From contig JAMBOW010000003.1 in the NCBI GenBank assembly GCA_023715865.1, forward strand, positions 1 to 64,000: 64,000 nucleotides of DNA, written 5' to 3'. A program made the position numbers and the translations under genes. Every line of letters starts with the position of its first letter. The first letter of the stretch is position 1. The notes beneath the pieces are model-generated. The model saw only the letters and a program-made list of their open reading frames with translations, searched no databases and was not told the DNA's origin. This document shows positions 16,358 to 25,738 of the stretch, one piece after another. This DNA comes from Neobacillus mesonae (GTDB lineage Bacteria > Bacillota > Bacilli > Paenibacillales > Paenibacillaceae).

Positions 16358-17398
16358 GTGAACATGGAAGAGCTCGCTCGAATTGCCGGTGTCTCTAAAT
16401 CGGCTGTTTCACTCGCCCTGAGCGGTAAGCCTGGTGTGGGGCGGGACACAAGGGAGCGGATTTTGCAGCTAGCGAATGAATATGGATATTCGAATAAAGG
16501 CAGGACGAGTGCAGGAGAGATGAATGGCAAGTCACTGCAATTTATTGTGTTTACGAATACTGGGCTTGTCCATGAAGACTATTACCAGCAGCCCTTTTTC
16601 AGGGAGCTGATTCACTATACAGAAGAACGGTGCCGTTTAAAAGGCTACTCGCTGCTTTTTTCAACGATTGATGAACATAGCTACGAGCAGGGGATTCGAG
16701 CGATTGCTGAAGACAATCGCAGCAGCGGTGCAATACTACTAGGCACGAATTTGGACAGCATGACCATCCGTGAAATTGCGGACAAGCTTCCGAATCTGGT
16801 CGTGCTTGATACATGCTTCGATCATCTGCCGGTCCATTTTGTTGAGATCAACAATTTTATGGGAGCCTATCAGGCAGGTAAGTACCTGCTTCAGATGGGA
16901 CACCATAACATCGGTTACATTGCTTCGGATGAGCGGATTCACAATTTTGACGAGCGGAAGAGAGGCTTTAATACTGCGCTGAGTGAAGATAGGGTTCAGA
17001 TTCCGGAGGACCATTCCTTTGCTGTTGCACCGACAATGTTCTCTTCACAGGAATCGCTTCGTTCCCAGTTGGAACAGTTTCTAAGCAGGGGTAAAGAATT
17101 GCCTTCCGCCTTTTTTTGTGAATGCGATTATATTGCCATCAGTGCGATGAAGACTTTAAGCGAGCTTGGTTATTCCATTCCAGAGGATGTGTCAGTGGTT
17201 GGGTTTGATAACATTAACGAATCAATGATTATGACTCCTGAACTGACGACAATTCATGTAGAGAAGGAGCGCATGGCACAAATCGCGGTCGATCTGCTGA
17301 CTTCAATGATTCGCGGGAATTCACCGATCAGTACGAAAGTGAAGGTTGATACCCTTTTCGTAGAACGGAAGTCCTGCGCTCCTGCTGCTGAACTATAA
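16358..17398 (+). CDS. LacI-family transcriptional regulator
   Basis: A 346-residue LacI/GalR regulator. The HTH is at residues 1-45 (MEELARIAGVSKSAVSLALSG, then the hinge region), followed by a periplasmic-binding-like effector domain (residues about 60-340, with DVSVVGFDNI). The start is GTG 16358, eight to nine bases after GAGGAGG; ATG 16364 is the alternative, and the longer frame back to 16292 has no site. It is divergent from the hydrolase operon and is its likely repressor, induced by the sugar released. Confidence 0.9.
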   Translation: MNMEELARIAGVSKSAVSLALSGKPGVGRDTRERILQLANEYGYSNKGRTSAGEMNGKSLQFIVFTNTGLVHEDYYQQPFFRELIHYTEERCRLKGYSLLFSTIDEHSYEQGIRAIAEDNRSSGAILLGTNLDSMTIREIADKLPNLVVLDTCFDHLPVHFVEINNFMGAYQAGKYLLQMGHHNIGYIASDERIHNFDERKRGFNTALSEDRVQIPEDHSFAVAPTMFSSQESLRSQLEQFLSRGKELPSAFFCECDYIAISAMKTLSELGYSIPEDVSVVGFDNINESMIMTPELTTIHVEKERMAQIAVDLLTSMIRGNSPISTKVKVDTLFVERKSCAPAAEL

Positions 17399-17401
17399 GA
17401 A

Positions 17402-17447
17402 ATACAAAAAGAGATGCCCTTATTTCAAGGGCATCTCTTTTTGTATT
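17402..17447. terminator. Bidirectional terminator between lacI and the acyl-CoA dehydrogenase gene
   Basis: AAAAAGAGATGCCCT (17406-17420) is complementary to AGGGCATCTCTTTTT (17428-17442). A-runs and T-runs flank it on both strands, serving both convergent genes. Confidence 0.93.
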
Positions 17448-17453
17448 ATTCAT

Positions 17454-18629
17454 TCACGCCTCGGGCGTTTCTAGTTCAGTTATGGCCCGCTTTGCGAGCA
17501 TCTGATAGACCGCATCGTCCATAGGCGGATTATGGAGTCCAAATCTGACATCACGGTACATGCGAGACAGTGGATGGGAGCTGGCAAGGCTGTGAACCCC
17601 CACGATACGCATGGCGGTATCCACGATGGACAGAGCGTTCTGAACGGCGAACGTCTTCGCCGCTCCCAGATCGGGTGCGATCCTTGCCAAAGCTTCATCC
17701 GTTAAAGGTCGTTCGAGTTGCTCCCATCTAGCTGCTACACTGTACAGAAAATGCCTTGCCGTCGTCAGCTCCATCTCCATATGCCCGATCTTTTGCTGAA
17801 TATGAGGAAGCTCAATGATGGGATGGGTAAGGCTGTTGGGCTGATAGGCTGCGGCAAACGTGAGGGCTTCTCTTCTGGCTCCCTGTGCGATCCCAAGGTA
17901 TACAGCCGGAATGTTAAGTAAATAAGCATTTGGGCGAACGGATTTTTTGCCCCCAGCACGTCTTCGAACCAGTGCCTCTTCCGGAAGCTGCACCTGATCC
18001 AGCACGAGATCATGGCTGGCTGTCCCGCGCATGCCTGTCATGTTCCAGGTCGGTTCAATGTTTACGCCTGCTGTATCTTTATGAACCAGGTACTCGCCAA
18101 CCTCGCCTGTAACGGTATCCGCAGCCGACACGATAAAATAATGCAGCGCGGTCGACAGTGAAGTAAAGATCTTTCGCCCATTCAGCGTATAACCATCAGA
18201 GGTCTTCTGTGCTGAGGTTTGTGGTTTCCCTCCACGAGAGGGGCTGCCCGTCGCTTTTTCCGAATCCGCTGCGTTAATCAAGGCGCCCTTCATCATGACA
18301 GCTCTGCATAAAGAACGGAAAGCCCCTTCTTCCCAAAGTTGGTTCTGTCCCACGTTAAACATTGTAATGTGATGCCATCCAATGGCTAGTGCTGTTGCTG
18401 CATCTACCATAGCAATTCGTTCCTGACACAGAAGAAAGTCGGTAAGGGATGCACCCTGGCCGCCATATTCCTTAGGAACTGAATAGGTATGGTATCCAGC
18501 TGCCAGCAGATCCTCAATCAGCGCAGTGTTCAGCTCATTGTTCTCATCCGCTCTTGCTGCGCTTTCCTTATGGCGTTCTGCAATTTCTCCTATGATTGCA
18601 ACCAGATCTTTATCTTCCTTATCGAACAA
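17454..18629 (-). CDS. Acyl-CoA dehydrogenase-family flavoprotein (YdbM-like)
   Basis: A 391-residue member of the acyl-CoA dehydrogenase fold. N-terminal helices contain VPKEYGGQGASL, the middle beta domain has DGYTLNGRKIFTS and MTGMRGTASHDL, and the C-terminal helices have AMRIVGVHSL. It resembles B. subtilis YdbM and the SfnB/DszC-like flavin oxidoreductases more than beta-oxidation enzymes. The start is TTG 18629, eight bases after GGAGGGG. It follows the serine hydrolase gene by 35 bases on the same strand. YdbM belongs to the cysteine-responsive CymR regulon in B. subtilis, so a sulfur-scavenging role is possible; this is inference. Confidence 0.78.
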   Translation of the reverse strand: MFDKEDKDLVAIIGEIAERHKESAARADENNELNTALIEDLLAAGYHTYSVPKEYGGQGASLTDFLLCQERIAMVDAATALAIGWHHITMFNVGQNQLWEEGAFRSLCRAVMMKGALINAADSEKATGSPSRGGKPQTSAQKTSDGYTLNGRKIFTSLSTALHYFIVSAADTVTGEVGEYLVHKDTAGVNIEPTWNMTGMRGTASHDLVLDQVQLPEEALVRRRAGGKKSVRPNAYLLNIPAVYLGIAQGARREALTFAAAYQPNSLTHPIIELPHIQQKIGHMEMELTTARHFLYSVAARWEQLERPLTDEALARIAPDLGAAKTFAVQNALSIVDTAMRIVGVHSLASSHPLSRMYRDVRFGLHNPPMDDAVYQMLAKRAITELETPEA

Positions 18630-18664
18630 TAGGGGCCCCTCCGTTTCTGTCTTAAGTCTATAAT

Positions 18665-20086
18665 CTAAAGCTCAAGCGCCATCTCCTGAATATGACTGAG
18701 CATGCCCGTCATATCCATACTGGCATGATTGCCGAGCAGGATAACGGTCACGCCGTTATCGAGGTTTCTGGAAATGCCTGTGGAGTAGCCTGTGCCGCTG
18801 CCGTTATGGAATACGGTTAATCCATTTACTGAATCGCTGACCATCCAGCCGTATCCATAATTCCGGTCAGAATAAGGCGTATACATGGTGTCTTGCGTTT
18901 CTTTCGAAAGAATTTCATTTGCCCGTAGGGCCTGATCCCATTTTAACAGATCGTCGGCCGTGGAATACAGCGTGCCCGTGCCGGATTGAGATACATAATA
19001 GTTAGCAGGCGTCCATGCCCCGTCTTGATCGACAAATCCTTTAATCGTCTTGGTTGCAGGGGTCGCCGTCCCCGTATTTTTCATGCTGAGAGGGTTAAAG
19101 AACTGTTCTTGCAGATAAGCCCCGTACTCTTTGCCTGTAACCTGCTCTAATACATATGCAAGCAAAATATACCCGTTATTACTGTAACGATATTCAGCCC
19201 CCGGCTCAGCCATCAGCTTCTTCGTGCGAATTTCTGCCAGTGTGTCCTCCATCGTAATCCCTTCCTCACGCGTAAAGTTGGAAGGCAGTCCAGAGGTATG
19301 GGAGAGCAGCATGTGAATCGTAATTTCTTCGCCGCGGTCAATACCGGAAACGTACTTTGCGATTGGATCTTCTAGTGAAAGGGTCCCCTTTTGAATCTGC
19401 TGCATGATGGCCGCCGCTGTAAAGCCCTTGGTTATGGAGGCGATGCGCGATTTTTGATCCGGACGAACGAGTGAATTGATATCGGATAATCCGTAGCCCT
19501 TTTTCAACTCGACGTCCCCATCAAGGGCAACAAGTGCAATGCCTGAAAAGTTCGATTCTTGAAGATAGCGGTCAATTGCGGCTGAATCGGTATCAATTAT
19601 GGTGGCCTGGTCCGACTTGAGCACAATATTCATGCTGGACGATGTATTGGTTAATTGCAATCCAGCCTTCATCGCATCGGAGAGGGGACGCAGTGGGATC
19701 ATCAGTGTGCCGCTCATATTTTTAGATGGAGCAGGAAGCTGCAAAACATGGTCATTGATTTGAATGACGTTAGTTCCGGCGCGGTGCTTGATGGTGTCTC
19801 CATTATCGTAGATCTCAACCGTACGCTCAGTTTGATTCCATTTGACCTGTCCGCCGAGAGCGGCAGCGGCCTGCCTAAGAGGAGCGTAGGTTGTCCCCTT
19901 TTCAACGAAAGGAGCATATTCCCATGTGACAGATTGGTTGTCCACTACAATAGAAGCCGGCTTTGAAGCCGCCTGAACCTGAGGTGCTCCGTAGCCCTGT
20001 GAAAGAAGTGCTGAGGTAACAAGAATGGCTGATAAAGTTCGGGTAAATCTCAGTTTTCCATTTGATTTAAGGTTGAAGATAGACAT
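18665..20086 (-). CDS. Exported serine hydrolase, beta-lactamase fold with copper-amine-oxidase-N domain
   Basis: A 473-residue secreted protein with a signal peptide ending near AQA/AAS (about residue 40). Residues about 45-150 form a copper amine oxidase N-like wall-associated domain (YAPLRQAAAALGGQVKWN, MIPLRPLSDAM), common in Paenibacillus exoproteins. Residues about 165-470 are a class C beta-lactamase/DD-peptidase-like domain: nucleophile motif SITK, second motif YSN, third motif HNGSG. It may be an esterase, D-amino-acid peptidase or penicillin-binding-protein homologue; true beta-lactamase activity is not implied. Confidence 0.85.
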   Translation of the reverse strand: MSIFNLKSNGKLRFTRTLSAILVTSALLSQGYGAPQVQAASKPASIVVDNQSVTWEYAPFVEKGTTYAPLRQAAAALGGQVKWNQTERTVEIYDNGDTIKHRAGTNVIQINDHVLQLPAPSKNMSGTLMIPLRPLSDAMKAGLQLTNTSSSMNIVLKSDQATIIDTDSAAIDRYLQESNFSGIALVALDGDVELKKGYGLSDINSLVRPDQKSRIASITKGFTAAAIMQQIQKGTLSLEDPIAKYVSGIDRGEEITIHMLLSHTSGLPSNFTREEGITMEDTLAEIRTKKLMAEPGAEYRYSNNGYILLAYVLEQVTGKEYGAYLQEQFFNPLSMKNTGTATPATKTIKGFVDQDGAWTPANYYVSQSGTGTLYSTADDLLKWDQALRANEILSKETQDTMYTPYSDRNYGYGWMVSDSVNGLTVFHNGSGTGYSTGISRNLDNGVTVILLGNHASMDMTGMLSHIQEMALEL

Positions 20087-20226
20087 GTTGTTAGAAATCC
20101 TCCAGTTCCAGTTCTGAATTAGACCTATTTAATCGGTACTTTAGTGCGGTTAAGTGTGTTCCAAGTAACATACTGGTTTCATTTTAAAGGATTGAAAGTT
20201 GGTAAACAACCCATATACTGGGCGGT

Positions 20227-21903
20227 TTAATTTAATAACTCCTCCATTAAAAACGCAGCTCTAAAGCGCAGACTGTTGGCAGGCAGTCGAAGGGGGCGGC
20301 CCGTCAGCTGCTCGCATTTTTCTAACCGGTAAATAACGGTGTTCCTATGGAGATACAGCTTCTTGGCAGTATCCGCAATATGGCAATGGTTATCAAAAAA
20401 GATCCGCAGCGTCTTCAGTAGCTCGCTTCGTTCTTTGTCCTCCAGAAACAGTAAATGGGCAAATGTTTCTTTAATAAACTCCTGCAGATCCTCTTGTGGA
20501 AGCATGCGCAGCAAATCGGACAGCTCTTTGACATGATAGAACTGGACAAAACGCTGCTGCTGGCCGTGTATCCCTGTATGAAGTGCATCAAGCGCCTCCT
20601 GGTAAGCTCTTGGGAGCTGGAGCAGCTCATCGGCCGTATTGCTGACTCCAACGGATAGAGATATCTTGTGTCCCACCCACAGCGTTTGAATCAGCCTCTG
20701 GAGGCGGGAAGCGAGAAGGCGTTCCGCCGGCATGTGCTCGCTCAAGGCAGCCTCTTCAAGTGTATTAACCGGAAGAAACATGACAGTCGTATCATTTTTG
20801 GAAAATAAAATAAATGAGAAATCGTTAGCCTTCGCTTCTCCTTTAATAAGCTCATACAGGTCCTCTTTCATCGCCGCCGTTCGTTCGATGAGATCGTTCT
20901 TTAGCAATGATGAATAGGAAGCGCTGCTGCTGTGAAGAATTACATCTTTTTTCAGCACGACGCAGTAGTAGGAGCGCTGCTCACTTAAACCGTATCTGCG
21001 GCCGCGATAGATCAAGTCTTGCTTGTCTGAAATGAATCCATCCACGAGGTCGCCGAAGAAATCATTCTTATAGCGGCGGGAGCGTTCCTTGACAGCTTGG
21101 CGCTTGAGTAAATCAAAGCTGATAACATTGGCGGCTTGTTCAAGGGTAAGCAGGGAGAGCGTACTGACAGGGTGTTGATCCGTAAAGGATAGCAGATATC
21201 CTTGGGACTGGTCGGTTTGAATCGGATATTGCAGCAAATAGGAATAAGGTATCGGACTGTCAGCAGGCAGCGAAATGCTGGGATGATGGCTTTCAGCTAG
21301 CAGTGGGGGAAGCCAGCTAGGGATATTTTGCAAGATCGCGGAATAGGCAGCACCAAATCCAGATGATGTAGCAAAGGGCTCAAAGCTGCGGTTTACGAGA
21401 AGAACAGGATGGGAGAGAAGTCTCGAGAGCTCCTCAAGAATCGTTTGAAGACTTTTTCCTTCCAGTAAAATGTCTGAAAAATAGCGGTGGCTTTCAAGTG
21501 CATATCTCATCTCCTCCGTTCGCGATTCCATGATACGGGCAAGCAGCTGGTGCAGCGCCTCAGATAGGGCACAATCGAGCGATAGCTCAAGCAGTGGAAA
21601 TTGAAGGCGGTCGGCAGCCTCCTTGGCTTCTTCAGGAATGTGGTCAAGGTATCGCTTCGTTTTAATACCGAGACCGGCGCAGCCGAGTTCAGCCATTTTC
21701 GTAACCAGCTGTGCTAATATCTCAGGCTTGTCTTTAATAACATAGCCTGTCGTGAGGAGGAGTTCATTGGGCTTCAAGTAATCGAAGATGTCTGGAGAAT
21801 CCATCATGTTAACCGAGTGGACGTCACGATGAAGCCCTTCCCGGCCTGCAGCCACATAGGAGTTAGCCAGCATGGGAATATCGAGCAGATCGGAAATTTT
21901 CAT
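20227..21903 (-). CDS. PucR-family transcriptional regulator
   Basis: A 558-residue regulator. Residues about 5-125 are the PucR N-terminal domain (MKISDLLDIPML, NELLLTTGYVI), about 290-420 a GGDEF-like CdaR domain, and about 490-555 the C-terminal HTH (ADTAKKLYLHRNTVIYRLEK). The family activates purine catabolism in B. subtilis. GGAGG stands seven bases before ATG. It is divergent from the amidohydrolase-ABC-Rieske operon, and a match to the B. subtilis PucR box lies in the shared gap, so it most likely controls that operon. Confidence 0.88.
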   Translation of the reverse strand: MKISDLLDIPMLANSYVAAGREGLHRDVHSVNMMDSPDIFDYLKPNELLLTTGYVIKDKPEILAQLVTKMAELGCAGLGIKTKRYLDHIPEEAKEAADRLQFPLLELSLDCALSEALHQLLARIMESRTEEMRYALESHRYFSDILLEGKSLQTILEELSRLLSHPVLLVNRSFEPFATSSGFGAAYSAILQNIPSWLPPLLAESHHPSISLPADSPIPYSYLLQYPIQTDQSQGYLLSFTDQHPVSTLSLLTLEQAANVISFDLLKRQAVKERSRRYKNDFFGDLVDGFISDKQDLIYRGRRYGLSEQRSYYCVVLKKDVILHSSSASYSSLLKNDLIERTAAMKEDLYELIKGEAKANDFSFILFSKNDTTVMFLPVNTLEEAALSEHMPAERLLASRLQRLIQTLWVGHKISLSVGVSNTADELLQLPRAYQEALDALHTGIHGQQQRFVQFYHVKELSDLLRMLPQEDLQEFIKETFAHLLFLEDKERSELLKTLRIFFDNHCHIADTAKKLYLHRNTVIYRLEKCEQLTGRPLRLPANSLRFRAAFLMEELLN

Positions 21904-22014
21904 AGATAACCTCCATGGATATAAAGTCGATGATTAAGTTGTCAGAATTCTAACGATGCGAAAGGAAGTGCGATCGAGTGATAAATTGTATAGCTGAAAG
22001 AGGAGGGAGAGAAA

Positions 22015-22056
22015 ATGGTGATGTATTTTCGGATTTTGATGTCAAATACGTGTTAG
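22015..22056 (+). CDS. Candidate 13-codon mini-ORF with a strong ribosome site
   Basis: ATG at 22015 follows GAGGAGGG by about eight bases and is closed by TAG after 13 codons. It precedes the PucR box rather than following it, so it would be on a separate or longer transcript. It may be a leader peptide, a decayed gene start or chance. I see no homologue. Confidence 0.25.
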   Translation: MVMYFRILMSNTC

Positions 22057-22065
22057 GTAATTAAA

Positions 22066-22087
22066 TTACGTTGGTTAACTTAACCAA
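22066..22087 (+). promoter_or_regulatory. PucR-box operator candidate
   Basis: TTACGTTGGTTAA (22066-22078) fits the published B. subtilis PucR consensus WWWCNTTGGTTAA exactly. It overlaps a 17-base palindrome TTGGTTAACTTAACCAA (22071-22087), whose other half is a second, inverted site with one deviation. Position is 117 bases before the amidohydrolase start. Binding is inferred. Confidence 0.75.
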
Positions 22088-22203
22088 TAATTAAAAATGT
22101 TTTAGTTTACTATAGCCAATGACAATGAAATATTCAATCCTTTATGATGAGATCAATTCATATAAATGTAATAAATACTAACATCAGGCAGGATGTGATC
22201 ATC

Positions 22204-23589
22204 ATTAGTACAACGCTGATTTATAACGGAACAGTTTTGACCATGAATGCGGACAATGAAGTGTATTCACCGGGATATGTATACATCCGGCATGATCACA
22301 TTGTAGAGACGGGGCCGTGGCCTCTAGAAGAAGGGACTAGCCAGCATCTGCTCGGGGCTGACCGAAAAATAGACGCTGGCGGCAAAGCGGTCATCCCCGG
22401 CTTGATTAACGGCCATACGCATCTGTTCCAGACGTTCCTTCGCGGGGTTTCGGATGATTACCCTTTAGCTGAGTGGTTACGGCAGGTTATTTGGCCAGGA
22501 TCGCTTGCAATGGAGGCAGAGGACTTCTATTTAGCGGCCTTGATTGGCTGTATCGAAAATCTAAAGTCTGGTGCGACGTACATTATGGATCACCATTATA
22601 TTCACACCTACGAAGAAAATACAGAGAACGTGCTCCGGGCAATGGTGGAATCCGGTATCCGCGGACATTTGGCTCGCGGGGGAGTGGACCTAAGCTATGA
22701 ACCGAGGCTAAGAGAAGAGGAGGAACAAATATTTGAGCGAACGGAAGCGCTGCTTGATCGGTGGCAGGGTGAAGGAACGGGGCGCATCGAGATCGCCATG
22801 GGTCCGCTCAATTTGTACGGATGTTCCAGGCCTTTCCTCGAACGGGCGGCCAAGTTCAGCAGAGATCGAAACTTGATTACGCATATTCATGTAGCCGAAA
22901 CCAGTGATCAGATTGATAACACGTTATCCCGGTTTGGACTGCGTAATTTGGAGCTCGTCGAAGCGGTAGGCATGCTTGGTCCAAAGACTCAGGTCGTTCA
23001 TGGTATTTGGCTGGATGATGGCGAGCTTGAGCTGCTTGCAAAGCATCAGGCGTCAGTCATTCATTGTCCGGTGTCCAATATGTATTTGGCTTCAGGTGTT
23101 GCAAGGGTACCTGAAATGAGAAAGGCAGGCATCAACGTCGCTTTGGGTACGGATGGACCGGGCAGCAATAACTGCCAGGATAATCTCGAGGTGCTGAAGT
23201 TCACGGCCTGTCTGCATAAAGTGCATCATTTGGATTCCACAATGCTCCCTCCGATGGAGGTGCTTGAAATGGGCACTCGCGGCGGAGCCAGGGCCATGGG
23301 CAGAGAGAAGGATCTAGGCTCCCTTGAGCGTGGGAAGAAGGCAGATATCGTCATTATAGATATGCAAAAGGCTCATATCGCACCGATCCATCGTTATTCT
23401 TCAGCGCTTGTATATAATGCGAATGGGAACGATGTTCATACGGTGCTTGTGAACGGAGAGGTTGTTGTAGAAGCTGGGCGCTGCACGCTCGTGGATGAGG
23501 ATGAGATCATCAAGCGAGCGCAGGCAAGGGTGGATAAGCTGAGGGAGAAGCTCATGAACCGCTATCCAGTCTACAGCCTTCGGTGCTGA
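22204..23589 (+). CDS. Amidohydrolase of the ATZ/TRZ deaminase family (8-oxoguanine/MTA deaminase-like)
   Basis: About 461 residues. Metal-binding motifs of the MtaD/SsnA/TrzN branch are visible: NGHTHLFQTFLRG, HIHVAET, a downstream His (VVHGIW) and the Asp in LGTDGPGSNN. Such enzymes deaminate purines (8-oxoguanine, guanine, methylthioadenosine) or dechlorinate triazines. It leads the operon controlled by PucR. The start is uncertain: GGATGTGATC resembles the extended Shine-Dalgarno and points to ATT 22204 (giving MSTTLIYNG); GTG 22195 and ATG 22144 are in frame but poorly placed. The first permease follows after 33 bases. Confidence 0.8.
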   Translation: MSTTLIYNGTVLTMNADNEVYSPGYVYIRHDHIVETGPWPLEEGTSQHLLGADRKIDAGGKAVIPGLINGHTHLFQTFLRGVSDDYPLAEWLRQVIWPGSLAMEAEDFYLAALIGCIENLKSGATYIMDHHYIHTYEENTENVLRAMVESGIRGHLARGGVDLSYEPRLREEEEQIFERTEALLDRWQGEGTGRIEIAMGPLNLYGCSRPFLERAAKFSRDRNLITHIHVAETSDQIDNTLSRFGLRNLELVEAVGMLGPKTQVVHGIWLDDGELELLAKHQASVIHCPVSNMYLASGVARVPEMRKAGINVALGTDGPGSNNCQDNLEVLKFTACLHKVHHLDSTMLPPMEVLEMGTRGGARAMGREKDLGSLERGKKADIVIIDMQKAHIAPIHRYSSALVYNANGNDVHTVLVNGEVVVEAGRCTLVDEDEIIKRAQARVDKLREKLMNRYPVYSLRC

Positions 23590-23622
23590 AGCAGGCAGTG
23601 TCTTCGTGAAGGAGGGGAAAGG

Positions 23623-24768
23623 ATGTCACAACGAAGGTGGATGACAAGAAGCGTAGAGTGGGGAATTGAACTTCTATTCTATGTCTTTGCAATTCTGCTA
23701 GCCCTCATAGCAGGGGGGCTCGTAATGGCTGCAGCTCAAGTATCGCCGCTGGAAGCGTACGGGTTAATCTGGCAGGGTGCTGCCGGCAGTATAAACAGCA
23801 TCAAGGAAACACTTGTCAAGGCCACACCGCTGCTGTTTGCAGGACTCAGCTACAGCTTTGCTTATCGAAGCGGGCTGTTCAACATCGGAGCCGAGGGTCA
23901 GATTTATATCGGTGCACTTACGGGAGCGGCGGCTGCTTTGCTCATGCCGGAAGGTACTCCATTCTTTATTCATTTACCTCTGTCTCTCTTGTGTGGCTGC
24001 CTTGGCGGAGCGGTTTGGGGAAGTATTGCAGGCTTGCTTAAAGTAGGCCGAGGAGCAAGTGAGATCATAAATACGATCATGCTGAATTATATCGCCATTT
24101 ATTTGATCAGCTATATGGTCACAGGTCCTCTGAAAGATCCGAACGGCAGCATGCCTCAATCAGCTCCTCTTCCAGACAGCGCGATTCTGCCGACTCTGCT
24201 GGGATCAAGGCTCCATTACGGATTTATAGTAGCTGTAGTTGTCGCTCTCTTCATGTACTTCCTGCTTCACAAGACAACTTGGGGTTATGAGATTCGCATG
24301 GCAGGGTTTAACGGGCAGGCAGCCAAAGTGATGGGAATGCCGGTTCGAAGAAATATGATCATGGTGATGCTTGTCAGCGGCGGACTGGCAGGACTTGGTG
24401 GTTACATCGAAATTGCAGGTGTTCAGCATCGGCTCTTGCAAAATTTCTCGCCAGGCTACGGCTATGAAGGGATTGCGGTAGCGCTGCTCGGAAATACACA
24501 TCCGCTCGGCAATATGGTATCGGCTCTGTTATTTGGAGGGATGAAGAGCGGAGCGAATGCGATGCAGCGAGTTACTGGCGCTTCCACCTCCCTTGTGCTG
24601 GTTATTCAGGCACTGATGATTATTATTGTGGTATGCAACCGGTATTGGTTCGGCAGATACAAAGTTTTAATCACCAAGTGGATTGTACATAAGCTGGAGG
24701 GGGCAAATGCCGATCACCACCCGGGCAAGGTTTCTCTTTCCAAGGCAGGGGGTGGTAAAAATGGGTGA
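23623..24768 (+). CDS. Nucleoside-type ABC transporter permease (NupP/YufP-like)
   Basis: A 381-residue permease with eight to ten membrane segments. The motif AYRSGLFNIGAEGQIYIGAL is typical of the BMP/nucleoside (rbsC-like) importer permeases such as B. subtilis NupP (YufP) and PnrB. GAAGGAGGGG precedes ATG. The last eight bases overlap the start of the second permease. It would form the heterodimeric channel for a purine nucleoside or related base with the next gene. Confidence 0.9.
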   Translation: MSQRRWMTRSVEWGIELLFYVFAILLALIAGGLVMAAAQVSPLEAYGLIWQGAAGSINSIKETLVKATPLLFAGLSYSFAYRSGLFNIGAEGQIYIGALTGAAAALLMPEGTPFFIHLPLSLLCGCLGGAVWGSIAGLLKVGRGASEIINTIMLNYIAIYLISYMVTGPLKDPNGSMPQSAPLPDSAILPTLLGSRLHYGFIVAVVVALFMYFLLHKTTWGYEIRMAGFNGQAAKVMGMPVRRNMIMVMLVSGGLAGLGGYIEIAGVQHRLLQNFSPGYGYEGIAVALLGNTHPLGNMVSALLFGGMKSGANAMQRVTGASTSLVLVIQALMIIIVVCNRYWFGRYKVLITKWIVHKLEGANADHHPGKVSLSKAGGGKNG

Positions 24769-25699
24769 AGAACTGTGGGTCAGCTATATCGCCGCTGCGA
24801 TCAGGCTATCGATACCGCTGCTACTGGCAGCGATCGGTGTGCTGTTCATGTCCAAAAGCGGAATTCTGAATATCGGTATGGAGGGTATGGTGCTGATCGG
24901 GGCTCTGGCGGGAGTAGTAGGCGCATACTATGGCGGCAGTGTATGGTTTGGACTTGTGACGGGTGTTCTAGTATGCGGGATGGTCGGCTTTATCTTTGCT
25001 TTTTTGACTGTAACGACCGGAGCTGATCAGGTTATCATCGGAACGGCGCTGAATCTTCTGGGTCTTGGCTTGACCACGGTTTTTGGCAGAAGCCTGCTGG
25101 GTATGGGTACAGAAAGGGTTCAGGTTGAGGCGATTCCTGTTCCGCATCTTCCTCTTTTGCAAAATATCCCTTGGATTGGGCCAGCCTTATTCGATCAAAA
25201 TCTTCTGGCTTACCTCGCATTTCTATTAGTTCCGATAACAAGCATTATTCTATACCGCGCGCGCTGGGGGCTTACCGTTCGGGCCGTTGGTGAAAACCCG
25301 CTTGCTACCGATACGCTTGGTGTCAGGGTGCACCGGGTCCGCTACACCTGCTGCCTCATTGGCGGCATGCTTGCGGGGCTTGCGGGCTGTGCTTTATCAC
25401 TCGGCATTCTCAATCAATTCACTGAAAATATGGTAGCAGGCAGAGGGTTCATCGCTCTATCCGCAGTCATCTTCGGGCGATGGACGCCGGCAGGGACGAT
25501 GGGTGCCTCTCTGTTATTCGGTGGAGCAGACGCTCTTCAGCTTCGTTTTCAGTCGTTTGGTATTGAAATTCCGTATCAGTTCATGCTGATGTTTCCTTAC
25601 ATACTGACCATGCTTGCTCTGGCCTGGTTCTCGGGTAAGGCGAGGCAGCCGGCCGCAACGGGTAAGCCTTATAAAAGTGCAGCAAATCGGCATGCTTAG
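24761..25699 (+). CDS. Nucleoside-type ABC transporter permease (NupQ/YufQ-like)
   Basis: A 312-residue permease with about nine membrane segments. SKSGILNIGMEGMVLIGAL is the same family motif as in the preceding gene, and the later RAVGENPLATDTLGV loop is characteristic of the PnrD/YufQ branch. ATG 24761 is preceded by AGGGGGTGG and overlaps the end of the upstream gene, so translation is coupled; the longer frame from 24683 lies inside that gene and is rejected. Confidence 0.9.
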   Translation: MGEELWVSYIAAAIRLSIPLLLAAIGVLFMSKSGILNIGMEGMVLIGALAGVVGAYYGGSVWFGLVTGVLVCGMVGFIFAFLTVTTGADQVIIGTALNLLGLGLTTVFGRSLLGMGTERVQVEAIPVPHLPLLQNIPWIGPALFDQNLLAYLAFLLVPITSIILYRARWGLTVRAVGENPLATDTLGVRVHRVRYTCCLIGGMLAGLAGCALSLGILNQFTENMVAGRGFIALSAVIFGRWTPAGTMGASLLFGGADALQLRFQSFGIEIPYQFMLMFPYILTMLALAWFSGKARQPAATGKPYKSAANRHA

Positions 25700-25738
25700 C
25701 AGAGCTTAAAGGATCAGAAATGGAAGGAGGAGATGGGG

